From contig URST01000005.1 in the NCBI GenBank assembly GCA_900550585.1, positions 1 through 54,620 of the forward strand: a stretch of DNA of 54,620 bases, in the 5' to 3' direction. Below the pieces are notes generated by a model. That model had not been told where the DNA came from. It made no database searches and was given only the letters and a program-made list of their open reading frames with translations. Origin of the DNA: an uncultured Eubacteriales bacterium (lineage in GTDB: Bacteria; Bacillota; Clostridia; Oscillospirales; Oscillospiraceae). The translations under genes and the position numbers were made by a program. Positions 26,201 through 34,432 of this stretch are shown piece by piece; position 1 is the first letter of the stretch; every line of letters begins with the position of its first letter.

Positions 26201-26232
26201 TTGACAGTTTCTGTACGCTATATTACTATAAT
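26201..26232 (+). promoter_or_regulatory. Promoter of the gntR gene
   Basis: TTGACA (26201-26206), then TACTAT (26224-26229) at 17 bases or TATAAT (26227-26232) at 20 bases. Leader about 65 bases. Confidence 0.6.
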
Positions 26233-26300
26233 GTACGAGAATAGGCCTTTCTCTGTCGGCACTGTGGTGTCCGTGCAGGAAAAGCCGTAGAAAGGATGTA

Positions 26301-27053
26301 ATTCATATCGACACCAAAACCAGCACTTCGGTCTCTCCCAGCTTTGCCCCTGCCTCTACAAAGCGAGCCTCCGAAGTCATTTATGAGCAGATCTATCAGA
26401 AGATCGCCTCCGGCGAACTGCGCCCCGGCGACCGGCTGCCCGCGGAGCGCGTGCTGGCAGAGCAGTTCCAACGCAGCCGTCCCAGCATCCGCGAGGCGCT
26501 GCGGATGCTGCAGCAGAACGGCCTGATCCGCATTGAAACAGGGTGCAATGGCGGCGCCGTGATACAAAGCTTTACCGCCAATGACATCAACTCCTCCCTG
26601 CGGCGGCTCATCAGCTTTGGCGCTATCAGCGCCCGCGATCTGGCGGAGTACCGCAGGATCAATGACCTTGGCTGTGCCCGCCTTGCCGCCCTGAACCATA
26701 CCGAGGAAGATGCCATCGCTCTGCGGCGGGTCATGACGGAGTATCATGACGCCCTTGATGATCCGGCGGCTCTGCGGGCTGCGGACACGGACTTCCATCA
26801 CGTTCTCTCCCTCGCCAGCCATAATTCCATGGTCATTGCCGTCAATGATGTCATTACCGAAATGATGGTCAAGGTATTCTGGGGGATCACCGGCACACTT
26901 CCGCCGGAGGAATCCACCGCTATTGACCACAGCGCCTATCATACACATCAGGCTTTGACGGACGCAGTGCTGCAGCGTGATCCTGTATTGGCAGAAACCC
27001 GGATGGGCGCCATTATTGACCGGTTCTTCAAAACACTGCAGCCTTCCCTGTAA
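26301..27053 (+). CDS. GntR-family (FadR/FCD) regulator with no standard start codon
   Basis: The frame runs from a TAA at 26229-26231 to 27053. The GntR winged helix (SEVIYEQIYQKIASGELRPG, DRLPAERVLAEQF, RPSIREALRMLQ) begins about 25 residues after 26301. No ATG, GTG or TTG occurs in frame before it. The only candidate near the ribosome site AAAGGA is ATT 26301 (250 residues, MHIDTKTS...) or ATC 26307. A GTG at 26451 would cut the helix-turn-helix in half. The C-terminal FCD domain has its metal-site pattern (DTDFHHVLSLASHN and a later HTHQALTDAV). It is probably the repressor of the divergent TRAP/acetoin unit, either poorly translated or start-mutated. Confidence 0.8.
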   Translation: MHIDTKTSTSVSPSFAPASTKRASEVIYEQIYQKIASGELRPGDRLPAERVLAEQFQRSRPSIREALRMLQQNGLIRIETGCNGGAVIQSFTANDINSSLRRLISFGAISARDLAEYRRINDLGCARLAALNHTEEDAIALRRVMTEYHDALDDPAALRAADTDFHHVLSLASHNSMVIAVNDVITEMMVKVFWGITGTLPPEESTAIDHSAYHTHQALTDAVLQRDPVLAETRMGAIIDRFFKTLQPSL

Positions 27054-27075
27054 GTCCCCCGCTCTCCACCGCGCG

Positions 27076-27109
27076 AAAAAGCCCGCCGCCTAATGGCAGC
27101 GGGCTTTTT
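27076..27109. terminator. Terminator after gntR
   Basis: AAAAAGCCCGC and GCGGGCTTTTT pair, with an inner GCC/GGC extension and a TAAT loop. T-runs on both sides make it bidirectional between gntR and the convergent lipoprotein gene. Confidence 0.88.
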
Positions 27110-27137
27110 GTTATGCGTACCGGCAGAGCACCGCGGC

Positions 27138-27830
27138 TCAGGGGATGTACACGCGGGTGATGCCTGTCACCTTGCCGTTCGCGACATGGGCCGTACCGTT
27201 CAGCGCGGTGCAGGAGAAGTCCACCGTGTCCTGCATGGTCAGCAGGTCACCGGCCAGATAGGTCCGCTCCCCCTTTTCCAGGTCGGCACTGTCGGTATAG
27301 ACGAAGCTGTCCCCGTCCACCGGCAGCGTTACCTGCCCTGCCTCCACATAGTTGTAGGGGAACTCGGTCACGGCAGAATTGCTCTCGTAGAACACCCCGC
27401 CGCTCTCAGCTGCGGCCAGATCCACGCCGCCGTTTTCCAGCCCGCCGTTGACATGGACAACACCGTTCTCGCTGTCCACGGTATCCACGGCGATCTCCTT
27501 CCCGCGCACCACCAGTGTGTCGCCGGACTTCATGGCGGTGACAGCCGCCGCGTCGAACAGCTCGTACTCCCACGCGGTCATATGGATGACCAGAACGCCC
27601 TCGTCATTCAGCTGGATGTCGCTGTTGGCAAAGGACACGCTGAGATCGCAGTCGTCCAGCGCCGCCGGGTCAAAGCCGGAGGGCATCGGTTCGATGCGGC
27701 TGGCCGCGGTGCCAGGCTGGTCGCCGCCGGGAGCCGCGGGCTCCTGGTTCTGATCGCCGCAGCCTGTTACGGCGGCAGCCAGCAGCAGGATCGCCGCCAG
27801 CATGGCGGCAAAATGTGTAAATTTTTTCAT
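27138..27830 (-). CDS. Lipoprotein of unknown function
   Basis: 230 residues. A lipoprotein signal peptide is clear: MKKFTHFAAML, a hydrophobic stretch, then VTGC with the lipid-modified Cys near residue 24. A low-complexity Pro/Gly/Gln linker follows, and then a beta-rich acidic domain with no family recognised (SFANSDIQLNDEGVLVIH; DTLVVRGKEIAVDTV). ATG 27830 follows AAAGGAA. It is followed on the minus strand by the gntR terminator. Probably attached to the outer face of the membrane. Confidence 0.75.
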   Translation of the reverse strand: MKKFTHFAAMLAAILLLAAAVTGCGDQNQEPAAPGGDQPGTAASRIEPMPSGFDPAALDDCDLSVSFANSDIQLNDEGVLVIHMTAWEYELFDAAAVTAMKSGDTLVVRGKEIAVDTVDSENGVVHVNGGLENGGVDLAAAESGGVFYESNSAVTEFPYNYVEAGQVTLPVDGDSFVYTDSADLEKGERTYLAGDLLTMQDTVDFSCTALNGTAHVANGKVTGITRVYIP

Positions 27831-27944
27831 AGTCCGTTCCTTTCTCAGAAGCCGGGGTACTGATGCCCGCTGTTGGGCTCAGGCGCCCCTCACCCATATA
27901 GACGGCCCGCCGCGCCATTTGGTTGCACGGGCCTGCATAAGTCT

Positions 27945-28427
27945 TCAGGACAGGGACGGTCCCGACCATGCTTCAAAGGGATAACCGCTGTGATAGCTGT
28001 GCGGCAGCTCCGTATCGTCCGTGCGAAGCTGTACCGCCACGCTGTCCGGCCCCACAGGCGCGGCCAGCTCCGGCAGCACATGGTACCCGCCCAGCTTGCC
28101 GTAGCGGCGGCTGTGGAGCCGGGTGAAGTCCGCCGCGAAGTCCTCGTTCCGCATCAGCGCCGCCGTCAGCGTCAGCAGCTCCTCCGTCTCCGCATCCGTC
28201 AGGGACGGCGCGGCCACCGTGATCTCCACGCGCTGCGGAAAGCCGTACTGCACCTTGACGCTGCCGCCGCAGATGCTCTTGACCGCCGCGATATAATTCC
28301 CTGTCTCCTCCGTCCGCAGGGGAAGTCCGCCGCTCCCGTGGTACCGGCCGTACCACGCCGCAAGGATCAGCACCGCCAGAACCAGTACCGGTATCAGATA
28401 CCTGATGACTCTGTTTTTCTTTGCCAT
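27945..28427 (-). CDS. Membrane-anchored protein of unknown function
   Basis: 160 residues. Basic start MAKKNRVIRYL, one membrane helix (about 11-25) and an extracytoplasmic domain without a recognised family. AAAGGAG lies nine bases before ATG 28427. A minus-strand -10 (TACAAT, 28466-28471) with a weak -35 lies just upstream. It sits in a run of small uncharacterised minus-strand genes. Confidence 0.65.
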   Translation of the reverse strand: MAKKNRVIRYLIPVLVLAVLILAAWYGRYHGSGGLPLRTEETGNYIAAVKSICGGSVKVQYGFPQRVEITVAAPSLTDAETEELLTLTAALMRNEDFAADFTRLHSRRYGKLGGYHVLPELAAPVGPDSVAVQLRTDDTELPHSYHSGYPFEAWSGPSLS

Positions 28428-28496
28428 GCCGGGTACTCCTTTCTCCGCTCTGAAGTGGTGCCGTCATTGTACCATACGGCGCGGAGAAAATCCATC

Positions 28497-28931
28497 TCAT
28501 AAGCGGCCCAGCAGCAGGTGCGTGCCGGCCAGCAGCAGCAGCGGCTCCGTTTCCCAGCGGCCCCAGGACTCCGGCAGCGGGATGTCCTGCGGCTCGATGA
28601 GGGTGCCGTCCAGCGCCGTCAGCTGCCGCTGGACGCACAGCACGCACCGCTGTGCCAGGCTGGACAGTGTCAGGCTGCTCTGGGGCGACGGGCCGCAGGA
28701 CACCACCTGCCGCGCCCGCAGCGGCTCCGTCCATGCGTCCTGGGGCAGCAGCACCGTACCGCACAGCGGCATCCGGCCCTGTCCGGCCAGCCGCCGGGCG
28801 CCCTCCCGGTCCAGCACCAGCAGCGCCCAGTACCGCCGCAGCGCCGCCTCGTCGCCGATCCGCTGCAATTCCGGCGGCAGCGCCCGCTGCCATGCCGCGC
28901 CGCTGCCGCGATAAAAGCCATACTCCGTCAT
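28497..28931 (-). CDS. Uncharacterised 144-residue protein
   Basis: Start ATG 28931 (MTEYGFYRGSGAAWQ) chosen because GGGAGGTGAA sits just upstream; the frame extends further but without a ribosome site. It contains LLVLDREGARRLAG and ends in a Leu-rich segment (LLLLAGTHLLLGRL). No domain recognised and no signal peptide. It is divergent from the DUF5662 gene. Real coding is supported by the ribosome site and by its fit between neighbours. Confidence 0.55.
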   Translation of the reverse strand: MTEYGFYRGSGAAWQRALPPELQRIGDEAALRRYWALLVLDREGARRLAGQGRMPLCGTVLLPQDAWTEPLRARQVVSCGPSPQSSLTLSSLAQRCVLCVQRQLTALDGTLIEPQDIPLPESWGRWETEPLLLLAGTHLLLGRL

Positions 28932-29012
28932 GCAGTTCACCTCCCGTTTAGTCTGCCGCGCCCGAAAAAACTTATGCCGCCGATTTTTTTGCTGTGCATT
29001 TCCCCGCGCTTG

Positions 29013-29021
29013 TGCTATACT
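29013..29021 (+). promoter_or_regulatory. Extended -10 promoter of the DUF5662 gene
   Basis: TG-C-TATACT at 29013-29021, without a good -35. The gene starts 32 bases later. Confidence 0.5.
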
Positions 29022-29052
29022 GGAGGCACGTTCTTTCAAAGGAGGCCGTTCC

Positions 29053-29613
29053 ATGCAGTTCCGCGCCCATCTCCATACCGTGAACCGGCACCGGCGTCTG
29101 GTGCGCCGTTACTGCCTGAAGCTGGGTCTTGTGTGGCAGGGTCTGACCCACGACCTTTCCAAATACAGTCCCGTTGAATTCTGGCGCGGCTGCAAATACT
29201 ATCAGGGCTGGCGCAGCCCCAACGACCAGGAGCGCCTGGAAAACGGCGTCAGTCTGGCGTGGCTCCACCACAAGGGCCGCAACCGCCACCACTTCGAGTA
29301 TTGGATCGACTACTGCCGCCGGGAGGACGGCACCATCTATATCGGCGGCTGCAAAATGCCGAAAAAGTATGTGGCCGAGATGTTCTGCGACCGCATCGCC
29401 GCCTGCCGCGTCTATCAGGGGGAGCAGTACACCGACGCCTCGCCCTACGACTACTACCAGCGCTCCAAGGATCTCAAGCGCACCGACGCCAGCCGATTCA
29501 TGCACCCGGACACGGCGGCCCTGCTGGACCGCTGGCTCCTGCTGCTGAAGGAGCAGGGCGAGGACGCGGCCTTCGCCCGCATCCGGGAGGAGCTGCGAAC
29601 ACCCACGTATTGA
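29053..29613 (+). CDS. DUF5662-type protein
   Basis: 186 residues from ATG 29053 with AAAGGAGG eight bases before. The conserved pattern is His-rich and Trp-rich: GLTHDLSKYSPVEF, YYQGWRSPNDQER, AWLHHKGRNRHHFEYWID, and KMPKKYVAEMFCDRIAA. The HDLSKY and HHKGRNRHH segments look like metal or catalytic sites. The reaction is unknown. This family is often found in gut Clostridia, sometimes labelled catalase without evidence. Monocistronic. Confidence 0.75.
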   Translation: MQFRAHLHTVNRHRRLVRRYCLKLGLVWQGLTHDLSKYSPVEFWRGCKYYQGWRSPNDQERLENGVSLAWLHHKGRNRHHFEYWIDYCRREDGTIYIGGCKMPKKYVAEMFCDRIAACRVYQGEQYTDASPYDYYQRSKDLKRTDASRFMHPDTAALLDRWLLLLKEQGEDAAFARIREELRTPTY

Positions 29614-29654
29614 TACTTCGTTAAGAAGAAAACAACTATTTTTGTATGTTTTCC

Positions 29655-29683
29655 TTGCTTTTCCCCATCTTTTGATATATACT
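29655..29683 (+). promoter_or_regulatory. Promoter of the radical SAM gene
   Basis: TTGCTT (29655-29660), a 17-base spacer, TATACT (29678-29683). The gene starts 35 bases later. Confidence 0.65.
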
Positions 29684-29718
29684 ATTTCGGTACATTCACA
29701 TGAGAGGTTATCGATAAC

Positions 29719-30606
29719 ATGACCCATCCCTATAAGACCCGGGAGGGCGGCGCTACCGTGACGGTCTTTGTCCCCTACGACTGTCAGAACCACTGCCCCT
29801 TCTGCATCAACAAAAAAGAATACGCGGACTGCACCGGCTTCAGTCTGGAGAAGATCATCGACAGTATCCGCACCATGGACGCCATCACCCCCCGGTGCGA
29901 CTTTGTGTTCACCGGCGGCGAGCCGCTGGCCGATCTGGATGCGCTGCAGCGGATGCTGGACGCCATCCCCACCACCCACAAGGTGTATATCAACACCACC
30001 TTCCCCGCGCAGGAGACCACCACCTTTGAGGAGATGCTGGCCTTCACGGAGCGGAACCGGCACAAGATCACCTGCATGAACATCTCCCGCCATCTGGTAC
30101 ACTATGTGGAGGAGAGCCCCGACGAGGTGCTGGGAAAGATCGCCTGCCCTACCCGCATCAACTGCGTGCTGTACAAGAATTACCCGGCGGACAGGCTCAT
30201 CGCCTATGTGGAGCGGTTCCTGCCTTACCGCATCCCCATCCAGTTCCGCTACGACTACACGGAGACGACGCCGGAGAACCTGTACGAGCAGGACAATGAC
30301 AAGATCCTGCAGGATCTGAAGCGGCTGTTCACCTACAAGGGGCTGGACGGCTGCCGCATGCGCAACGGGTTCCACTTCGAGTACAAGGGCCTGCACATGA
30401 CGTACCACAAGACCCTGCCCTACTCCACCATTGAGGAAAAGGGCGCGGACGGCGTGACCTACGACATTCTGTATGACATCCTCATCAAGCAGAACGGCGA
30501 CATCCACAGCGACTGGACCGGTGTGAAGATGGACGTGGACGCCTACCGCAGGGTGGTGTTCGAGCCCTACGACCTCCATGTGCTGGAGGGTACCGTGGAT
30601 TTCTGA
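29719..30606 (+). CDS. Radical SAM protein of unknown substrate
   Basis: 295 residues. The cluster-binding motif here is C-x3-C-x2-C (CQNHCPFC, about residues 22-29), and the SAM-binding FTGGEPL follows. CX3CX2C is the classic spacing. The C-terminal part has no obvious auxiliary cluster; a Cys occurs in LDGCRMRNGFHF. It stands alone between its own promoter and terminator, with no precursor-peptide gene beside it. Possible roles include nucleotide or peptide modification, none demonstrable here. Confidence 0.82.
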   Translation: MTHPYKTREGGATVTVFVPYDCQNHCPFCINKKEYADCTGFSLEKIIDSIRTMDAITPRCDFVFTGGEPLADLDALQRMLDAIPTTHKVYINTTFPAQETTTFEEMLAFTERNRHKITCMNISRHLVHYVEESPDEVLGKIACPTRINCVLYKNYPADRLIAYVERFLPYRIPIQFRYDYTETTPENLYEQDNDKILQDLKRLFTYKGLDGCRMRNGFHFEYKGLHMTYHKTLPYSTIEEKGADGVTYDILYDILIKQNGDIHSDWTGVKMDVDAYRRVVFEPYDLHVLEGTVDF

Positions 30607-30612
30607 GACAGC

Positions 30613-30647
30613 AAAAAAAGATGACCGCACCGCGGTCATCTTTTTTT
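30613..30647. terminator. Bidirectional terminator
   Basis: GATGACCGC-ACC-GCGGTCATC with seven A before and seven T after. Shared by the convergent radical SAM and DHHW genes. Confidence 0.93.
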
Positions 30648-30649
30648 GT

Positions 30650-31750
30650 TTATCCCAGGTTCAGCTTGAACAGGTTGCCGTCAGCGGCAAAGTTGGTGAT
30701 CTCGTACAGCACCAGGATGTCGTCAGCCTCATCGGCCAGCGGCTGCAGCTTCTCCCGGCAGTACCGCAGATCCACCATGGTGATGGTCTCGTAGTCCCCG
30801 GCGAGGAAGGGCACAAAGCAGTTGGCGAAGGAGTCCTTGATGAGCAGCAGATGCTTCCCGTTCTCCGTGCCGGTGCGGATCACCGCCTTGGCGTAGTTGC
30901 CGCCCAGAAACAGCTCGTACTTGTCCTTCTTCTCCAGCGCCGTCAGGTCGTACAGGCTGTCCCGCTCCGTGCCGTCGCAGTCGGCGGAGACGATGGTGAT
31001 GTCCGGGCAGTAATCCACGGCGTCATATACGCTGTCCGGCAGCAGCACCTTGGAGTACAGCGTGCCCCGGAAGCTGTCGGTGGCCTGCGTCAGCGTATAG
31101 CTGCGGGCGGTATGGCCCGTGGCCGCCGCCCACACGCCGTAGGCGGCCTGCGCGCCCGCCGTCGTCCAGTGGTGGTCGGTGTGGTAATAGGAATCCGCCG
31201 TCCCGGCCAAAGCCGTGCGCGTGTCCGCAAAGGCCGCGCCCAGCTGCTCCTCCAGCATGCCGAAGGCCCTGCCCTCGTCGTAGTAGGGCGCGTTGGCCGG
31301 CAGCTCGGCTCCCAGCACCCCGGCGGGGCTGGGCACCATCAGCACAGTGCAGTCCTTGCCGCTGTTGGCGGCGAAGAACGTCTCCACCGCCGTCAGGTTC
31401 TTCTGATAGTTGTCCCAGTCGAAGGTATCGTCCGTGACCTTGGCGAAATAGCGGCCGTCCGCACCCAGATAGGTGCCGCTGATGTCCTGCCGCCCCTCCA
31501 GCCGCTGCAGGGCCGAGCGGGCGCCCGTCCAGAAGTCCCGCAGCAAGATCTGGTCGCTGGTATAGTTCTCTGTCTCCGTCATGAATTTGCCGGAAAGCAC
31601 GTTGTCCGCCGTCAGCTCCGGCGTGGTCTGGAGATAGCGGTTTTCATTCTCGGAAAAGGCCCGGTCCGGCGTGAAGAAGAAGCTGCCCACGGACAGGCCC
31701 AGCAGGATCACGCAGATGGCGATGAGCGGGGCCGGCATATTTCGTTTCAT
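30650..31750 (-). CDS. DHHW-family protein (SGNH-like), partner of the MBOAT acyltransferase
   Basis: 366 residues from ATG 31750 (GAGGAGGGG upstream; a GTG six bases earlier is too close). An N-terminal membrane anchor, then an extracytoplasmic domain with YYHTDHHWTTAGAQAAYG, the DHHW signature, and a late LLIKDSFANCFVPFLAGDY block. These proteins resemble AlgX/AlgJ and work with MBOAT enzymes to acylate surface polysaccharides. It follows the MBOAT gene by 12 bases. The polymer is unknown. Confidence 0.87.
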   Translation of the reverse strand: MKRNMPAPLIAICVILLGLSVGSFFFTPDRAFSENENRYLQTTPELTADNVLSGKFMTETENYTSDQILLRDFWTGARSALQRLEGRQDISGTYLGADGRYFAKVTDDTFDWDNYQKNLTAVETFFAANSGKDCTVLMVPSPAGVLGAELPANAPYYDEGRAFGMLEEQLGAAFADTRTALAGTADSYYHTDHHWTTAGAQAAYGVWAAATGHTARSYTLTQATDSFRGTLYSKVLLPDSVYDAVDYCPDITIVSADCDGTERDSLYDLTALEKKDKYELFLGGNYAKAVIRTGTENGKHLLLIKDSFANCFVPFLAGDYETITMVDLRYCREKLQPLADEADDILVLYEITNFAADGNLFKLNLG

Positions 31751-31762
31751 ACGCACCCCTCC

Positions 31763-33166
31763 TCAGAAGCGGAAATACAAAAACGGGTTGTAGCTGTCGC
31801 CCACCAGAAACGCCATGGACACCAGCAGCACCAGCACCACCCACACGGTGCGCAGCCCGTCGGACGCGGCGGCGGACAGGCCGCCCTCCCACCGGCTCCA
31901 CAGCCGCTTGGGCAGAGACGTACAGCCGATGACTGCCAGCACCAGCACCAGCCAGAAGCTGCGCAGCAGGTAGGCGGCGGTGCCGTCGAAGAACGTACCG
32001 GAGAACATGTGTCCCAGATAGGCGCCCAGCTGACCGAAGTCCGTGATGGCAAACAGCACCCAGCCCAGGATGAAGCACAGGCAGGTGTATACATGCCCCA
32101 CCCAGCGGGGCGCGCGGTCCAGCTTTTTCAGCAGGAATGTCTTTTCCAGCAGCAGCAGCGCCGCGTAGTACACGCCCCACAGCACGAAGTTCCAGCTGGC
32201 GCCGTGCCACAGGCCGGTGAGGAACCAGACGATAGCGATGTTCAGCAGCTGACGGCCCAGTCCCCTGCGGTTGCCGCCCAGCGGGATATAGACATACTCC
32301 CGGAACCAGGTGGACAGGCTGATGTGCCAGCGCCGCCAGAACTCCGTGACCGTCCGGGCCTCGTAGGGGTAGTTGAAGTTCTCCAGAAACCGGAAGCCGA
32401 ACAGCCGTCCCAGGCCGATGGCCATGTCGGAATAGCCGGAGAAATCGAAGTAGATCTGGAATGTAAAGGCCAGCGCGCCCAGCCATGCCGTGACCACGGA
32501 GGGCGCGGACATGGCGGCGATCTCCTCCCACACGGTGCCCATCTGGTTGGCCAGCAGCACCTTCTTGCCAAGGCCGATGACGAACCGCTGCATCCCGGCG
32601 CTGGCTCCGGCCAGCGACTCCCGGTGCCGGTTCTCCAGATCGTCCGCCACCGTCTTGTACTGGACGATGGGCCCGGCGATGAGCTGCGGGAACAGCGTCA
32701 CATAGGCGCTGAAGTCGATGATGTTCCGCTGGGGCGGCACCACGCCCCGGTACACGTCGATGGTGTAGCTCATGGTCTGGAACGTGTAGAACGAGATGCC
32801 GATGGGCAGCAGCAGCCCCAGTGCGGGGATGGCCGTGCCCAGCAGGCCGTTGAGGTTGGCGATGGCGAAATCCGTGTACTTGAAGAAGCCCAGGATGCCC
32901 AGGTTCCCCACCACGGAGATGATGAGCACCGCCTTGGCTCCCCCCGGCTTCCCCACGGCGCGGAAATGGCCGATGGCCAGGCCGTTGCAGTAGTCGAACA
33001 CCGTGGAAAACAGCATGATGAGGATATATTTCGGCTCGCCCCAGCCGTAAAACAGCAGGCTGAACACCAGAAGCAGCGCGTTGCGCAGCTTCCGGGGACA
33101 GAGGAAGTACAGAATGCCCACCAGCGGCAGAAACGCCAGCAGGAACGTGGTACTGCTGAAAACCAT
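31763..33166 (-). CDS. MBOAT-family membrane O-acyltransferase (AlgI/DltB-like)
   Basis: 467 residues, about a dozen membrane segments. ATG 33166 follows AAAGGAGC; an upstream in-frame start at 33193 lies in the terminator. Typical motifs: FYTFQTMSYTIDVYRG, PQLIAGPIVQY, NFNYPYEARTVTEFWRRWHISLSTW and FLTGLWHGASWNFVLWG with the conserved His (given in part). It moves acyl groups across the membrane to an extracellular acceptor with the DHHW proteins. Confidence 0.93.
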   Translation of the reverse strand: MVFSSTTFLLAFLPLVGILYFLCPRKLRNALLLVFSLLFYGWGEPKYILIMLFSTVFDYCNGLAIGHFRAVGKPGGAKAVLIISVVGNLGILGFFKYTDFAIANLNGLLGTAIPALGLLLPIGISFYTFQTMSYTIDVYRGVVPPQRNIIDFSAYVTLFPQLIAGPIVQYKTVADDLENRHRESLAGASAGMQRFVIGLGKKVLLANQMGTVWEEIAAMSAPSVVTAWLGALAFTFQIYFDFSGYSDMAIGLGRLFGFRFLENFNYPYEARTVTEFWRRWHISLSTWFREYVYIPLGGNRRGLGRQLLNIAIVWFLTGLWHGASWNFVLWGVYYAALLLLEKTFLLKKLDRAPRWVGHVYTCLCFILGWVLFAITDFGQLGAYLGHMFSGTFFDGTAAYLLRSFWLVLVLAVIGCTSLPKRLWSRWEGGLSAAASDGLRTVWVVLVLLVSMAFLVGDSYNPFLYFRF

Positions 33167-33191
33167 GTGTCGGCTCCTTTGTTCAGTGGTC

Positions 33192-33219
33192 AAAAATGGG
33201 GCAGGCGAGCCTGCCCCAT
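33192..33219 (-). terminator. Intra-operon terminator before the MBOAT gene
   Basis: ATGGGGCAGGC-GA-GCCTGCCCCAT, followed on the minus strand by TTTTT. It separates the upstream DHHW gene from MBOAT and probably reduces read-through. Confidence 0.75.
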
Positions 33220-33229
33220 CCGCGTGTGT

Positions 33230-34432
33230 TTACTTGACGCCTGCCAGCTTGCCCATCTGGTAGCTGCCCCGGATGGCGGACAGGTTGTTGATGAAGATCA
33301 CATCCGTGACTCCGTTGGTCCTGGCGAAGTCGGAGACGCTGCCGCTGTAATAGCGGTAGTCGATGACGTACACCGTCTGGTAGTGGTCCACCAGGAACGG
33401 CACGAAGGCGTTGCCGAAGGATTCCTTCACCACCACGCACTTGGAGCCGTCGGACAGGTCGGGGTTCTCAATGACGGTGTAGGGATTGTCGCCCATGATG
33501 AACGTGCCGTACTTCAGGCCGGCACCGGCATCGGACTCGTCATAGATGACCTTGCCGGGCGTCAGGCTGTCCGCCGTCTTGCCGTACTGCATCCGAGCCT
33601 CGGTGCTGATGGGATGGTACGCCGTGACGGTATCGGGGTCGGCATACATGGCGTCGGGCTTGCCGGCATCATTGTAGAACGAGCCAAGGAAGCCGTCGAA
33701 CTGGCTGACCTCATACTCCGACAGGCTGTGGGGCGTGATGCCCTTGGCGCCGCAGAACTCCCGGTAGGCGTAGTAGGCGCCCAGTGCCGTCCAGTGATGG
33801 TCCGTCCGGAAGTAGATGTACTCGCTGCGGTGGGACATCAGCACATCGTGGAGGGGCACCGTTTTTACATTGTTCCCCATGGCGGCCAGAATATCCTTCT
33901 CCGCCTGAGCCTGGTCGCTGCCGGGGATATCGCTGTACAGCGCGTCCGGCAGGGTGATGCCGCTGGACAGCGGCACCGCCAGCGTATACACCGTGCTGAC
34001 GCCGGACAGCTGATCGGCCACGGATGTCACGATGTCCGCGTAGCTCTTGGCCAGGCTGTCCACATAGTTATACATCTCAAAGCCGCTGCTGCCCACTACA
34101 TACACGCCGCCGGACTGATAGGGCGTGGCGTCGGTGGTGATGGTATCCACCGTCTTATTGCCGGCGGGCTGCTGGCTGTCGTCCGGCGCGGTACCGCCGG
34201 TCTGCCCGTCCCCGTCAGGGGGCGTCTGGACATCATCCGGCGTCTGGGTATCGTCCGGCTGCGTCACTGCGGGGTCATCCGGTCTGTCGGCCGGTGTGTC
34301 CTTCTTGAAAATGTCCGTAAAAATGGCCAGTGCACCCAGCACCAGTGCCGCCAGTACGATCACCAGCAGCAGGGCCGGCAGCGGACTGCGGCGGCGGCGA
34401 TAGCGGCGGCCGCTGTATCTGCGGCTGCTCAC
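33230..34432 (-). CDS. DHHW-family protein with long Pro/Asp/Thr linker
   Basis: 400 residues from GTG 34432, overlapping the DUF4358 stop (GTGA). A very basic N-terminus (SSRRYSGRRYRRRRS), one membrane helix (about 18-40), a linker rich in Asp, Thr, Gln and Pro (about 45-95), then a DHHW domain: YIYFRTDHHWTALGAYYAYR and CVVVKESFGNAFVPFLVDHY (each a signature of the family). It is a paralogue of the 30650-31750 protein and belongs to the same acylation cluster. Confidence 0.87.
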   Translation of the reverse strand: MSSRRYSGRRYRRRRSPLPALLLVIVLAALVLGALAIFTDIFKKDTPADRPDDPAVTQPDDTQTPDDVQTPPDGDGQTGGTAPDDSQQPAGNKTVDTITTDATPYQSGGVYVVGSSGFEMYNYVDSLAKSYADIVTSVADQLSGVSTVYTLAVPLSSGITLPDALYSDIPGSDQAQAEKDILAAMGNNVKTVPLHDVLMSHRSEYIYFRTDHHWTALGAYYAYREFCGAKGITPHSLSEYEVSQFDGFLGSFYNDAGKPDAMYADPDTVTAYHPISTEARMQYGKTADSLTPGKVIYDESDAGAGLKYGTFIMGDNPYTVIENPDLSDGSKCVVVKESFGNAFVPFLVDHYQTVYVIDYRYYSGSVSDFARTNGVTDVIFINNLSAIRGSYQMGKLAGVK

